A stretch of DNA of 64,000 nucleotides from Variovorax sp. PMC12 (GCF_003019815.1 NZ_CP027773.1:4118501-4182500), one strand, 5' to 3'. Shown: positions 1 through 10,061, counted from the first letter of the stretch. The notes: generated from the sequence alone by a model not told the origin. Translations and numbers: made by a program.

Positions 1-250
1 CGTCGAACAAGAGCGCCTGGTAGTTGGCGCGGCGCTTGTACCCTGACAAAGGCGGCATGCCGAGATCCTGCAACACCGCAGTGATGTTGCAGTGCTTGAA
101 CTCGATGGAAGCTTCGCTGCGCTCACTGAGCCTGGACTGCAAAGCGCGGCGATGCTCGGACTTGTTGAAGCGCTGGTCGGCCAACTCCAGCGTCAGCATC
201 TGGAGATGGTCGGCGACGATCGCTTCGACCTCTTCCCTCGACCACTCCAT
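1..250 (-). CDS. N-terminal part of a hypothetical protein, cut by the window edge
   Basis: An open frame starts at an ATG at 248-250 on the minus strand and runs off the left edge after about 83 codons. The visible residues begin MEWSREEVEAIVADHLQML and include HCNITAVLQDLGMPPLSGYK. I associate this kind of N-terminus with bacterial proteins that carry a C-terminal DUF3883 (NO VEIN-like) domain and are often linked to nucleic acid or restriction functions. That assignment is from memory, and the diagnostic C-terminal domain lies outside the window. It follows gyrB on the same strand after a 38 bp gap, so read-through from gyrB is possible. The gene is incomplete here, not broken. Confidence 0.6.
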   Translation of the reverse strand, partial: MEWSREEVEAIVADHLQMLTLELADQRFNKSEHRRALQSRLSERSEASIEFKHCNITAVLQDLGMPPLSGYKRRANYQALLFD

Positions 251-288
251 GCTTCAACTATTGGCGGCGACCGGCGTTCTCAGCCGGC

Positions 289-2910
289 TTACACGTCGAT
301 ATTCGCCGCCCGCAGCGCGTTCTGCTCGATGAACTCCCGGCGCGGCTCCACTTCGTCGCCCATCAGCATCGTGAACACGCGGTCGGCTTCGATCGCGTCG
401 TCGATCTGCACGCGCAGCAGGCGGCGCACGGCGGGGTCCATGGTGGTTTCCCACAGCTGCTCGGGGTTCATCTCGCCCAGGCCCTTGTAGCGCTGGCGCG
501 AGGTGGCGCGTTCGGCTTCGCTGATCAGCCACTTCATGGCCTGGCGGAAGTCGTCGACCTTTTCTTCCTTGGCGCGCTCGCCCTCACCGCGCTTCACCAG
601 CGCGCCTTCGGGGCTCAGGAGGCCGCGGAAGGTGTTGGCGGCTTCGGCCAGCGCGGCGTAGTCGGCGCCGTGCACGAAGTCCTGCGTGATCACGCTGCTC
701 TTGATGTTGCCGTGATGGCGGCGGCTGATGCGCAGCAGCGGCTTGTCGGTGCGGGCGTCGAACTCGTTGCTCACCTCGGCCGGCACGCCGGTCGTGTTGA
801 GTTCGCGCAGCTTGGCCTGCAGCGCCACGGCCGAAGCCTCGGCGGCGGGCGTGGTGTCGAGGTCGAGCGCCACGCCGTCGGCGATGGCGCGCAGCGCCTC
901 GGCGTCCATGAAGTTGCGCAGGCGTGCGATGACGGCCTCGGCCACCTGGTGCTTGCGCGCCAGCTCGGCCAGGGTGTCGCCGCTGAGCGTGGTCGAGCTG
1001 GCACCGCCGGTCTCGATGCGCGCGTCTTTCAGCGCCACCTTGAGCAGGAAGGCGTCGAGCGCGGGGCCGTCCTTCAGGTACTGCTCTTCCTTGCCGACCT
1101 TGACCTTGTACAGCGGCGGCTGCGCGATGTAGATGTGGCCGCGCTCCACCAGTTCGGGCATCTGGCGGTAGAAGAAGGTGAGCAGCAGCGTGCGGATGTG
1201 GGCGCCGTCGACGTCGGCGTCGGTCATGATGATGATGCGGTGGTAGCGCAGCTTGGCGACGTTGAAGTCGTCCGCGCCGCCGCCCGCCGTGGTCGCGCCG
1301 GCGCGGCCGATGCCGGTGCCCAGCGCGGTGATCATCGTGAGGATTTCGTTGCTGGTGAGCAGCTTTTCGTAGCGTGCCTTCTCGACGTTCAGGATCTTGC
1401 CGCGCAGCGGCAGGATGGCCTGGAACTTCCGGTCGCGGCCCTGCTTGGCGGAGCCGCCGGCGGAGTCACCCTCCACCAGGTAGACCTCGCACAGCGCCGG
1501 ATCCTTTTCCTGGCAGTCGGCCAGCTTGCCGGGCAGGCCCATGCCGTCGAGCACGCCCTTGCGGCGCGTCATTTCGCGGGCCTTGCGGGCGGCCTCGCGG
1601 GCACGCGCGGCCTCGACGATCTTGCCGCAGATGATCTTGGCGTCGTTCGGGCGTTCCTGCAGGTAGTCGGTCAGCAGCTTGCCGACGATGTCTTCCACCG
1701 GCGCGCGCACTTCGCTGGACACCAGCTTGTCCTTGGTCTGGCTCGAGAACTTGGGCTCGGGCACCTTCACGCTCAGCACGCAGCACAGGCCTTCGCGCAT
1801 GTCGTCGCCGGTGACTTCGACCTTCGCCTTCTTGGCGAACTCGTTCTCTTCGATGTACTTGTTGATGACGCGGGTCATCGCGGCGCGCAGGCCCGTGAGG
1901 TGGGTGCCGCCGTCACGCTGCGGGATGTTGTTGGTGAAGCAGAGGACCTGCTCGTTGTAGCCGCTGTTCCACTGCATCGCCACTTCGACGCCGATGTGCG
2001 TGCCGGGAATGCCGCCGTAGGTGTCGGCCGGGCGCTCGCCTTCGGCGTAGAACGAGTTCGGGTGCAGGACGGTCTTGCCCTTGTTGATGAACTCCACGAA
2101 GCCGCGCACGCCGCCGGCGCCGGAGAAGTCGTCTTCCTTGCCGGTGCGCTCGTCCTTCAGGCGGATGCGCACGCCGTTGTTCAGGAAGCTCAGCTCGCGC
2201 AGGCGCTTGGAGAGGATTTCATAGTGGAAATCGTTGTTCTCCTTGAAGATCTGCGTGTCGGGCAGGAAGTGCACCTCGGTGCCGCGCTTGTCGGTGTCGC
2301 CGATGATCTTCATGGGCGAGACTTCGACGCCGTTCACCGTCTCCAGCAGGCGGTTCTGCACGAAGCCGCGGCTGAATTCGAGCTCGTGGATCTTGCCTTC
2401 GCGGCGCACCACCAGCCGCAGCATCACGCTGAGCGCGTTCACGCAGCTCACGCCCACGCCGTGCAGGCCGCCCGACACCTTGTAGCTGTTCTGGTTGAAC
2501 TTGCCGCCGGCGTGCAGCTCGGTCAGCGCGATCTCGGCGGCCGAGCGCTTGGGCTCGTGCTTGTCGTCCATCTTCACGCCGGTCGGAATGCCGCGGCCGT
2601 TGTCGGTGACGGAGATCGAGTTGTCGGAGTGGATGGTCACGACGATGTCGTCGCAGTGGCCCGCCAGCGCCTCGTCGATGGAGTTGTCCACCACTTCGAA
2701 CACCAGGTGGTGCAGGCCGGTGCCGTCGGAGGTGTCGCCGATGTACATGCCGGGGCGCTTGCGCACGGCCTCGAGCCCTTCGAGGATCGTGATCGAGCCT
2801 TCGCCGTAGCTGGTGTCGGCTGGGATGTCCTCCGGCGGCACGACCTGGACTTCAGGGGTGTAGACGGGCTCGGTGTGCGGCACTTCGGGCTTGTTTTCTT
2901 CAGCACTCAT
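289..2910 (-). CDS. gyrB: DNA gyrase subunit B
   Basis: ATPase subunit of the A2B2 type II topoisomerase that introduces negative supercoils using ATP. The 873-residue product has the GHKL ATPase region in its first 250 residues (EVVDNSIDEALAGHCDDI and DNGRGIPTG). The transducer region ends in QTKDKL, where the Lys contacts ATP. The TOPRIM block has EGDSAGGSAKQGRDRKFQ near residue 480 and DADVDGAHIRTLL near 565. The C-terminal tail has QRYKGLGEMNPEQLW near 805. It is longer than the 804-residue E. coli protein. The extra length lies between about residues 600 and 780, where Gram-negative GyrB proteins carry an insert. An AGAGG-like ribosome site precedes the ATG. It is the third gene of the minus-strand dnaA-dnaN-gyrB block. 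Confidence 0.98.
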   Translation of the reverse strand: MSAEENKPEVPHTEPVYTPEVQVVPPEDIPADTSYGEGSITILEGLEAVRKRPGMYIGDTSDGTGLHHLVFEVVDNSIDEALAGHCDDIVVTIHSDNSISVTDNGRGIPTGVKMDDKHEPKRSAAEIALTELHAGGKFNQNSYKVSGGLHGVGVSCVNALSVMLRLVVRREGKIHELEFSRGFVQNRLLETVNGVEVSPMKIIGDTDKRGTEVHFLPDTQIFKENNDFHYEILSKRLRELSFLNNGVRIRLKDERTGKEDDFSGAGGVRGFVEFINKGKTVLHPNSFYAEGERPADTYGGIPGTHIGVEVAMQWNSGYNEQVLCFTNNIPQRDGGTHLTGLRAAMTRVINKYIEENEFAKKAKVEVTGDDMREGLCCVLSVKVPEPKFSSQTKDKLVSSEVRAPVEDIVGKLLTDYLQERPNDAKIICGKIVEAARAREAARKAREMTRRKGVLDGMGLPGKLADCQEKDPALCEVYLVEGDSAGGSAKQGRDRKFQAILPLRGKILNVEKARYEKLLTSNEILTMITALGTGIGRAGATTAGGGADDFNVAKLRYHRIIIMTDADVDGAHIRTLLLTFFYRQMPELVERGHIYIAQPPLYKVKVGKEEQYLKDGPALDAFLLKVALKDARIETGGASSTTLSGDTLAELARKHQVAEAVIARLRNFMDAEALRAIADGVALDLDTTPAAEASAVALQAKLRELNTTGVPAEVSNEFDARTDKPLLRISRRHHGNIKSSVITQDFVHGADYAALAEAANTFRGLLSPEGALVKRGEGERAKEEKVDDFRQAMKWLISEAERATSRQRYKGLGEMNPEQLWETTMDPAVRRLLRVQIDDAIEADRVFTMLMGDEVEPRREFIEQNALRAANIDV

Positions 2911-2994
2911 TCGGATATTCCTCTGTCTCTCACGGCATTCACGTGATTTTTCGGGCTCTCAAAAGCTCAATTCGCCGCCTCTTGAAAGCGCAAA

Positions 2995-3012
2995 CCCGCG
3001 GGGGGCCGCGGG
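2995..3012 (-). terminator. GC-rich hairpin between dnaN and gyrB
   Basis: CCCGCGG (2995-3001) and CCGCGGG (3006-3012) form a perfect 7 bp stem with a 4-base loop. On the minus strand it is followed by only three T residues. It lies 32 bp past the dnaN stop and 84 bp before the gyrB start. It could attenuate transcription between the two genes, but the short T-run makes complete termination unlikely. Confidence 0.35.
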
Positions 3013-3044
3013 CTGTGTGCGCAAGGCGCTTCGGTGTCTGTCTG

Positions 3045-4151
3045 CTAGATACGCATCGGCATCACGACGTACTTGAAGGATGCGTTCTCGGGGATGGTCA
3101 GCAAGGCCGAACTGTTGGAGTCGGCCAGGTCCAGCTTGACCATGTCCTGGTCCATGTTCGACAGCGCGTCGATCAGGTAGGTCACGTTGAAGCCGATCTC
3201 GATGGTGTCGCCACCGTAGTCGATGTCGAGTTCGTCCTGGGCTTCTTCCTGCTCGGCATTGTTCGATGCGATGCGCAGCGTGCCCGGCTCGATGTTCAGG
3301 CGCACGCCCTTGAACTTCTCGCTGGTCAGGATGGCGGTGCGCTGCAGGCTGGCCAGGAGCGGCGCGCGGCCCAGGGTGACGGTGTTCTTGTGGTTCTTGG
3401 GAATCACGCGGTTGTAGTCGGGGAACTTGCCCTCGACCAGCTTGGTGACGAACTCCATGCCGCCGAAGCTGAACTTGGCCTGGTTGTTCGCGAACTGCAT
3501 CTCGATGGCGCCTTCGGCGTCGGACAGCAGGCGCTGCATTTCCAGCACGGTCTTGCGCGGAAGAATGACTTCCTGGCGCGGCACTTCGACGTCGAGCGTG
3601 GCCGACGAGAACGCCAGGCGGTGGCCGTCGGTGGCCACCAGGCTCAGCTGCTTGCCTTCGGCGACGAACAGGATGCCGTTCAGGTAGTAGCGGATGTCGT
3701 GCACGGCCATCGCGAACGAGACCTGCGAGAGCAGGTCCTTCAGCGTCTTCTGCGGCACGCTGAACACGGGGCCGAAATTGGCGGCTTCCTGCACCAGCGG
3801 GAAGTCTTCGGCCGGCAAGGATTGCAGCGTGAAACGACTCTTGCCGCCCTTGAGCACCAGCTTGCTCGCGCTCGATTCGAGGCTCACGGTCTGGTCGGCC
3901 GGCATGGTGCGCAGGATGTCGATCAGCTTGCGCGCGCCGATGGTGGTGGTGAAGTTACCTTCGTCGCCGCCGAGCTCGGCGGTGGTGCGGATCTGGATTT
4001 CGAGGTCGCTGGTGGTCAGCTGCAGCTGGCCGCCGGTCTTGCGGATCAGCACGTTCGCCAGGATCGGCAAGGTGTGACGCCGTTCGACGATGCCCGCCAC
4101 CGACTGCAGCGCGGCGAGGACTTTGTCTTGGTTTGCCTTCAAAACGATCAT
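3045..4151 (-). CDS. dnaN: DNA polymerase III sliding clamp, beta subunit
   Basis: Ring-shaped processivity clamp that tethers DNA polymerase III and many repair proteins to DNA. The product of 368 residues begins MIVLKANQDKVLAALQSVAG and ends KYVVMPMRI, the usual C-terminal M-P-M-R pattern of bacterial clamps; the length fits the family (366 in E. coli). The frame is open for 16 codons further upstream. I chose the ATG at 4149-4151 because a purine-rich site (AGAGGAAGAAGA) sits directly before it and because known clamps start at this point. It lies 88 bp after dnaA and is probably co-transcribed with it. Confidence 0.97.
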   Translation of the reverse strand: MIVLKANQDKVLAALQSVAGIVERRHTLPILANVLIRKTGGQLQLTTSDLEIQIRTTAELGGDEGNFTTTIGARKLIDILRTMPADQTVSLESSASKLVLKGGKSRFTLQSLPAEDFPLVQEAANFGPVFSVPQKTLKDLLSQVSFAMAVHDIRYYLNGILFVAEGKQLSLVATDGHRLAFSSATLDVEVPRQEVILPRKTVLEMQRLLSDAEGAIEMQFANNQAKFSFGGMEFVTKLVEGKFPDYNRVIPKNHKNTVTLGRAPLLASLQRTAILTSEKFKGVRLNIEPGTLRIASNNAEQEEAQDELDIDYGGDTIEIGFNVTYLIDALSNMDQDMVKLDLADSNSSALLTIPENASFKYVVMPMRI

Positions 4152-4239
4152 GTCTTCTTCCTCTTCTCTATCTCTTTGAATCAGCTTGTAAGACGCCATT
4201 CTCCGCTGTCGCGATGGGCATCCTGGGTGACATCCGGCT

Positions 4240-5619
<1,380 letters not shown>

Positions 5620-5669
5620 GGGCGGGAGAAAAAGTGATGGAACCCTCGGGCATTTCTTGGTATAGGTAT

Positions 5670-5678
5670 TGTGGATAT
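5670..5678 (-). promoter_or_regulatory. DnaA box, one mismatch
   Basis: TGTGGATAT, read on the minus strand as ATATCCACA, matches the TTATCCACA consensus at 8 of 9 positions. It is inverted relative to the box at 5720 and lies about 50 bp from the dnaA start. Confidence 0.6.
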
Positions 5679-5719
5679 TCTCTGCTGGAAGGCGCTTGGC
5701 ATTCTAACTTGTCAAAACC

Positions 5720-5728
5720 TTATCCACA
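5720..5728 (+). promoter_or_regulatory. DnaA box, perfect consensus
   Basis: TTATCCACA is an exact match to the high-affinity DnaA box. It faces the mismatched box 41 bp away in the opposite orientation, within the dnaA/rpmH gap. It fits origin function, autoregulation of dnaA, or both. Confidence 0.8.
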
Positions 5729-5770
5729 CGCTGACCCGGATGCCGAAAGGCCCGCAAATCCAGTCGAAGA

Positions 5771-5799
5771 TTGTTCGGGCGGCCAATGTTTGCGATAAT
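5771..5799 (+). promoter_or_regulatory. Predicted sigma-70 promoter of rpmH
   Basis: TTGTTC (5771-5776) and GATAAT (5794-5799) are separated by 17 bp, and TGC just before the -10 makes it an extended -10 element. Transcription would start near 5806 and read rpmH, rnpA, yidD and yidC after a leader of about 155 nt. Confidence 0.6.
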
Positions 5800-5960
5800 T
5801 GCGGGTTTCCCTGAAAACCTCTTTGCGTTCTTCACCGGCGCCAGGAGTAGGAGTTCAGGGGTATCCCTGGGTCATCCCAATACGCTCCCCCGGCGCCCCG
5901 CTGGCTTCTCGTGCTTTTTCAGGCAGAGAGTCCGCGCGAACAGGGAATTAGGAAATCATC

Positions 5961-6095
5961 ATGAAACGCACTTATCAAGCTTCCAAAGTCCGCCGCGCCC
6001 GTACCCACGGCTTCCTGGTCCGCATGAAGACCCGCGGCGGCCGTGCCGTCATCAACGCACGCCGCGCCAAGGGCCGCAAGCGCCTGGCCGTCTGA
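5961..6095 (+). CDS. rpmH: 50S ribosomal protein L34
   Basis: Small basic large-subunit ribosomal protein of 44 residues. It begins MKRTYQASKVRRARTHGFL and ends AKGRKRLAV, which is the canonical L34 sequence and length. The ATG at 5961 follows an AGGAAATC ribosome site. It opens the rpmH-rnpA-yidD-yidC cluster, whose order is conserved across bacteria, with dnaA on its other side. Confidence 0.98.
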   Translation: MKRTYQASKVRRARTHGFLVRMKTRGGRAVINARRAKGRKRLAV

Positions 6096-6196
6096 CGGCA
6101 GCACACCTGCCGTTGCCAGCAGCCGACACGTCAGCGCCAGCTCCCGCGGCCGGTGCGTCCGGCCAGACCGGTAACGACGTGCGCGGCCAGGCTTCC

Positions 6197-6610
6197 ATGC
6201 AGCGGCTCAAGACCCGCGCGCAATTCCAGGCCGTCCTCGCAGGTGCCACCGTGGCGCGCACTGCTCATTTCGCATTGCATCGCTGTGCGCTCGATTCCGC
6301 ATCGGGCGCACAGCCGTTGTTCGCGTCCGACGACGTCTGGCTGGGCGCCATGGTGCCCAAGCGCTGGGCGCGCCGCGCGGTCACGCGCAACGCCATCAAG
6401 CGCCAGATCTACGCCGTGAGCACCGCTCAGGGCGTCGCCTTGCCACGTGCCGCGCACGTGGTGCGCCTGCGCGCGGGCTTCGACCGCAAGGAATTCGTGA
6501 GCGCCACCTCGGACAAGCTCAAGGCCGCCGTTCGCGCCGAGCTCCAGCAGCTGCTGGCGCGCGCCGCGCGCGCGCCTTCGCCTTCCTCGCCAGCCCCATC
6601 CTCGTCATGA
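6197..6610 (+). CDS. rnpA: Ribonuclease P protein component
   Basis: Protein subunit of RNase P, which with the M1 RNA removes 5' leaders from pre-tRNAs. The product is 137 residues and begins MQRLKTRAQFQAVLAGATVA. The family's RNA-binding signature is visible as VPKRWARRAVTRNAIKRQIY near residues 51-70. The frame is open far upstream across rpmH, but the ATG at 6197 gives the usual N-terminus, so I place the start there. The C-terminal tail is rich in Ala, Pro and Ser. Its stop overlaps the yidD start by ATGA, indicating translational coupling. Confidence 0.93.
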   Translation: MQRLKTRAQFQAVLAGATVARTAHFALHRCALDSASGAQPLFASDDVWLGAMVPKRWARRAVTRNAIKRQIYAVSTAQGVALPRAAHVVRLRAGFDRKEFVSATSDKLKAAVRAELQQLLARAARAPSPSSPAPSSS

Positions 6611-6894
6611 AACGCCTGCTGATCGGCTTCGTGAAGGCCTACCGACTGCTGCTGAGCCCCTGGCTCGGCCAGTCGTGCCGCTTCACGCCGACCTGCTCGG
6701 TGTATTCGATCGAGGCGCTCGAGGTGCACGGCGCGCTCAAGGGCAGCTACCTGACTCTGCACCGCATCGCGCGATGCCAGCCCTGGTGCCAGGGCGGGCA
6801 CGATCCGGTTCCACCGAAATCACAGCGTCGCACTGACAAGTCAGGATCGCTGTTTTCGTCTCTTCTCTCCTCCGACAAGAAGTCTTCGTCATGA
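6607..6894 (+). CDS. yidD: Membrane protein insertion efficiency factor YidD
   Basis: Small membrane-associated protein that helps YidC insert proteins into the inner membrane. The product has 95 residues. The family core is clear: KAYRLLLSPWLGQSCRFTPT, then CSVYSIEAL, HGALKGSYL and GGHDPVP, including the conserved Cys residues. The C-terminal 25 residues are a variable polar tail. It overlaps rnpA upstream and yidC downstream by 4 bp each (ATGA both times), so the three genes are tightly coupled. Confidence 0.95.
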   Translation: MKRLLIGFVKAYRLLLSPWLGQSCRFTPTCSVYSIEALEVHGALKGSYLTLHRIARCQPWCQGGHDPVPPKSQRRTDKSGSLFSSLLSSDKKSSS

Positions 6895-8579
6895 ACGATA
6901 TCCGCCGCACGATACTGTGGGTGATTTTTGGGTTCTCGCTGGTGCTGCTGTGGGACCAATGGCAGGTCTTCAACGGCAACAAGCCGACCTTCCTGCCGTC
7001 CAGCAAGCCGGCCGCCACCGCCCCGGCCGCCGGCACGACGCCTGCCGCCACCAACGGCGTGCCCTCCGCGTCCGCCGCCCCTGGCAGCGCAGGTGCCGTG
7101 CCGACGTCGGCCACGCCGGCCGCGCCGCGCGAGAAGGTCAACGTCACCACCGACCTGTTCAAGGCCACGATCGACAGCGAAGGCGCCACGGTCAACTACC
7201 TCGAGCTGCTGAAGTACGACGAGGCCGACCGCACCAAGCACGTCGTGCTGTTCGAAGACGGCTCGCCCGCCACGCGCTACGTCGCGCAGACCGGCCTGGT
7301 GAACCCGGTGGCCGGCGACGCCTTCCCCAACCACCTGACGCAGATGACGCCGAAGGCCGGCCCGCGCGAGATGGCCGACGGCCAGAACACGCTCGAGGTG
7401 AGCTTCGAAAGCGCCCCCGTCGGCGGCCTGAAGTACGTCAAGACCTACGTGTTCCACCGCGGCGACTACGCCATCGGCGTGCGCCACGAAGTGGTCAACG
7501 TGAGCGACCAGCCGCGCGATGCCCTGCTCTACATGCAGCTGCTGCGCCACGGCACCGTGGCCGCCGGCACCATGTTCGGCACCAACACCTTCACCGGTCC
7601 GGCCGCGTACACCAACGAGAAGAAGTTCCACAAGCTCGACTTCAAGGACATCGCCAAGGGCAAGATCGAACCGCCGCCGCCGGCCAACGACGGCTGGATC
7701 GCGATGGTGCAGCACTACTTCGCGTCGGCCTGGCTGCTCAAGGGCGACCCGGCCAGCGAACAACTGCGCCGCGAATTCCGCGTGAGGGACCTGGGCGACA
7801 ACCTGTTCACCGTGTCGATGGTGGCCACGCTGCCGAAGATCGCCCCGGGCGCCACGCAGGTCGTGAACAGCGTGCTGTTCGCCGGCCCCGAAGAAGAAAA
7901 GAAGCTCGAAAGCATCGCCCCCGGCCTGGACCTGGTGAAGGACTACGGCATCTTCGCGATCATCTCGAAGCCCCTGTACTGGCTGCTCACCCAGCTGCAC
8001 GGCATCCTGGGCAACTGGGGCTGGTCGATCGTGGCGCTGGTGGTGCTGCTGAAGGCGGCCTTCTACTGGCTCAACGCCAAGGCGTACGCCAGCATGGCCA
8101 AGATGAAGGCCATCAACCCCAAGATCATGGAAATGCGCGAGCGGCTGAAGGACAAGCCGCAAGAGATGCAGCAGGAGATGATGCGGATCTACAAGACCGA
8201 GAAGGTCAATCCGATGGGCGGCTGCTTCCCCATCGTGATCCAGATCCCGGTGTTCATCGCGCTCTACTGGGTGCTGCTGTCGTCGGTCGAAATGCGCCAT
8301 GCGCCCTGGATCGGCTGGATCACCGACCTGTCGGCACCGGACCCCTGGTACATCCTGCCGATCGTCATGACGGCCACCTCGCTGTTCCAGACCTGGCTCA
8401 ACCCGACGCCGCCCGATCCGATGCAGGCCAAGCTGATGTGGATCATGCCGCTCGCGTTCAGCGTGATGTTTATCTTCTTCCCGGCCGGCCTGGTGCTGTA
8501 CTGGATCACGAACAACGTGCTGTCGATCGCGCAGCAGTGGTTCATCAACAAGCGCCTGGGCGTGCTCGGCACCAAGTAA
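6891..8579 (+). CDS. yidC: Membrane protein insertase YidC
   Basis: Oxa1-family insertase that folds and inserts inner-membrane proteins with or without SecYEG. The product is 562 residues. It has an N-terminal membrane anchor (about residues 8-22, TILWVIFGFSLVLLW), an Ala/Pro-rich linker, a large periplasmic domain (about 70-340), and the conserved five-helix core from about 350 onward (GWSIVALVVLLKAAFYWL and NPMGGCFPIVIQIPVFIALY). It ends with a short basic tail. Length and order match proteobacterial YidC (548 in E. coli). A strong intrinsic terminator follows. Confidence 0.98.
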   Translation: MNDIRRTILWVIFGFSLVLLWDQWQVFNGNKPTFLPSSKPAATAPAAGTTPAATNGVPSASAAPGSAGAVPTSATPAAPREKVNVTTDLFKATIDSEGATVNYLELLKYDEADRTKHVVLFEDGSPATRYVAQTGLVNPVAGDAFPNHLTQMTPKAGPREMADGQNTLEVSFESAPVGGLKYVKTYVFHRGDYAIGVRHEVVNVSDQPRDALLYMQLLRHGTVAAGTMFGTNTFTGPAAYTNEKKFHKLDFKDIAKGKIEPPPPANDGWIAMVQHYFASAWLLKGDPASEQLRREFRVRDLGDNLFTVSMVATLPKIAPGATQVVNSVLFAGPEEEKKLESIAPGLDLVKDYGIFAIISKPLYWLLTQLHGILGNWGWSIVALVVLLKAAFYWLNAKAYASMAKMKAINPKIMEMRERLKDKPQEMQQEMMRIYKTEKVNPMGGCFPIVIQIPVFIALYWVLLSSVEMRHAPWIGWITDLSAPDPWYILPIVMTATSLFQTWLNPTPPDPMQAKLMWIMPLAFSVMFIFFPAGLVLYWITNNVLSIAQQWFINKRLGVLGTK

Positions 8580-8612
8580 CGGCAGCCGCACGGCAACCAA
8601 GCCATCCCACGA

Positions 8613-8636
8613 AGGGCCGCGTAAGCGGCCCTTTTT
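8613..8636 (+). terminator. Rho-independent terminator after yidC
   Basis: AGGGCCGC, loop GTAA, then GCGGCCCT gives a perfect 8 bp stem followed by TTTT. It lies 33 bp past the yidC stop and 19 bp before mnmE. mnmE is therefore either read through at a reduced level or has its own promoter overlapping this region. Confidence 0.9.
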
Positions 8637-8654
8637 GCTGAAAGAATCCGAACC

Positions 8655-10061
8655 ATGCTCGCCCGTACCACCGATCCCATCGTCGCCATCGCCACCGCCT
8701 CGGGGCGTGGGGCGGTCGGCATCGTGCGGGTGTCGGGCGCCAGGCTGGCGCCGCTGATCGACGCCATCTGCGGGCGTGCGCTCAAGCCGCGCGAGGCCAC
8801 CTACCTGCCGTTTCGCGATGCCGACGGCGAGCCGGTCGACCATGGCCTGGCCATCCACTTTCCCTCGCCGAATTCCTTCACCGGGGAAGACGTGCTCGAG
8901 CTGCAGGCGCACGGCGGCGCGGTCGTGCTGCAACTGCTGCTGGCGCGCTGCCTGGAGGCGGCGGCGGAGCCCGACCCGGTCACCGGCCGACCGCGCCTGC
9001 CCGGCCTGCGCGTGGCCGAGCCGGGCGAGTTCAGCCAGCGAGCCTTCCTCAACGGCAAGATCGACCTGGCGCAGGCCGAGGCCATTGCCGACCTGATCGA
9101 CGCCAGCACCGAAGCGGCCGCGCGCAGTGCCGGGCGTTCGCTGTCGGGTGAGTTCTCGCGCGAGATCCACACGCTGCGCGATGCGCTGATCCACCTGCGC
9201 ATGCTGGTCGAGGCCACGCTCGACTTTCCGGAGGAAGAGATCGATTTCCTGCAGAAGGCGGATGCGGCCGGGCAGCTGGCGAAGCTGCAGTCGCAACTGG
9301 CCGCGGTGCAGCAGCGCGCGCGCCAAGGCGCCTTGCTGCGCGAAGGCATCAAGGTCGTGATCGCGGGGCAGCCCAACGCGGGCAAGAGCTCATTGCTCAA
9401 CGCACTGGCCGGCGCCGAGCTGGCCATCGTGAGCGCGGTGGCGGGCACCACGCGCGACGTGGTCTCGCAGACCATCCAGATCCACGGCGTGCCGCTGCAC
9501 GTGGCGGATACGGCCGGCTTGCGCGAGAGCAGCGACGAGGTCGAGCAGATCGGCGTCGCGCGCGCCTGGGGCCAGATCGAAAGCGCGGACGCCGTGCTGT
9601 TCCTGCACGACCTGACCCGGGCCGCGTTGCCGGACTACGCGGCCGCCGACGCCGAGATCCTGGCGGGCCTGCGGCGCAAGCTGCCGGCGAGCGTGCCGGT
9701 GCTGGATGTCTGGAACAAGCAGGACGCGGCGCCTTCGGCACGGCCCGCAGAGGGCATCGCGCTGTCCGCCAAGACCGGCCTGGGCATCGAGGCCCTGCGC
9801 GAACAGCTGCTGGCCATGGCCGGCTGGCAGGCCGTGCCCGAGGGCGTGTACCTGGCGCGCGCGCGCCACGTGCAGGCGCTGGCGCAGGTCGAGGCGCACC
9901 TGTCAATGGCAGCCAGCCACCTGGCTGCGCAGGCCCAGCTGCTCGATCTGCTGGCCGAGGAACTGCGGCTGGCGCAGAACGCGCTGAACGAGATCACGGG
10001 GGAGTTCGGTGCCGATGACCTGCTGGGAGTCATCTTTTCGCGCTTCTGCATTGGCAAATAG
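8655..10061 (+). CDS. mnmE: tRNA uridine-5-carboxymethylaminomethyl modification GTPase MnmE
   Basis: GTPase that with MnmG modifies U34 of the tRNA wobble position. The product is 468 residues. The N-terminal tetrahydrofolate-binding domain includes GRGAVGIVRVSG. The helical domain is split by a G domain with Walker A GQPNAGKSSLLNAL near residue 238, DTAGLRESSDEVE and NKQD. The C-terminus is FCIGK, with the catalytic Cys typical of MnmE. It sits in its usual place after yidC but beyond a terminator. Confidence 0.97.
   Translation: MLARTTDPIVAIATASGRGAVGIVRVSGARLAPLIDAICGRALKPREATYLPFRDADGEPVDHGLAIHFPSPNSFTGEDVLELQAHGGAVVLQLLLARCLEAAAEPDPVTGRPRLPGLRVAEPGEFSQRAFLNGKIDLAQAEAIADLIDASTEAAARSAGRSLSGEFSREIHTLRDALIHLRMLVEATLDFPEEEIDFLQKADAAGQLAKLQSQLAAVQQRARQGALLREGIKVVIAGQPNAGKSSLLNALAGAELAIVSAVAGTTRDVVSQTIQIHGVPLHVADTAGLRESSDEVEQIGVARAWGQIESADAVLFLHDLTRAALPDYAAADAEILAGLRRKLPASVPVLDVWNKQDAAPSARPAEGIALSAKTGLGIEALREQLLAMAGWQAVPEGVYLARARHVQALAQVEAHLSMAASHLAAQAQLLDLLAEELRLAQNALNEITGEFGADDLLGVIFSRFCIGK

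Larger units (their letters stand above)
5620..5960. other. dnaA-rpmH intergenic region, candidate part of oriC
   Basis: This 341 bp gap separates divergent dnaA and rpmH. It holds one perfect DnaA box, one with a single mismatch, and the rpmH promoter. In many bacteria the origin lies here. Against a complete oriC, only two good boxes are visible and there is no obvious long AT-rich unwinding element. Another near match, TTACCCACA, lies inside dnaA at 5084-5092. The origin may extend elsewhere, or these boxes may serve dnaA autoregulation. Confidence 0.5.

Noticed and set aside
670..2946. Open frame of 758 codons opposite gyrB
   Set aside because: A base-composition shadow; gyrB itself is unambiguous and the antisense product has no motif or ribosome site.
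4152..4199. 16-codon N-terminal extension of dnaN
   Set aside because: The ribosome site lies inside it, directly before the ATG at 4151, and known clamps begin MxxLKAxQDxV-like at that point.
5711..5716. TTGACA on the minus strand as -35 of a dnaA promoter
   Set aside because: No acceptable -10 hexamer lies 15-19 bp downstream on that strand.
5771..6196. In-frame upstream extension of rnpA across the promoter and rpmH
   Set aside because: It would cover the rpmH promoter and gene in another frame; the family N-terminus starts at 6197.
6747..9326. Open frame of 859 codons opposite yidC and mnmE
   Set aside because: It spans two well-supported genes and a terminator, and the product is low-complexity Arg/His/Gly.
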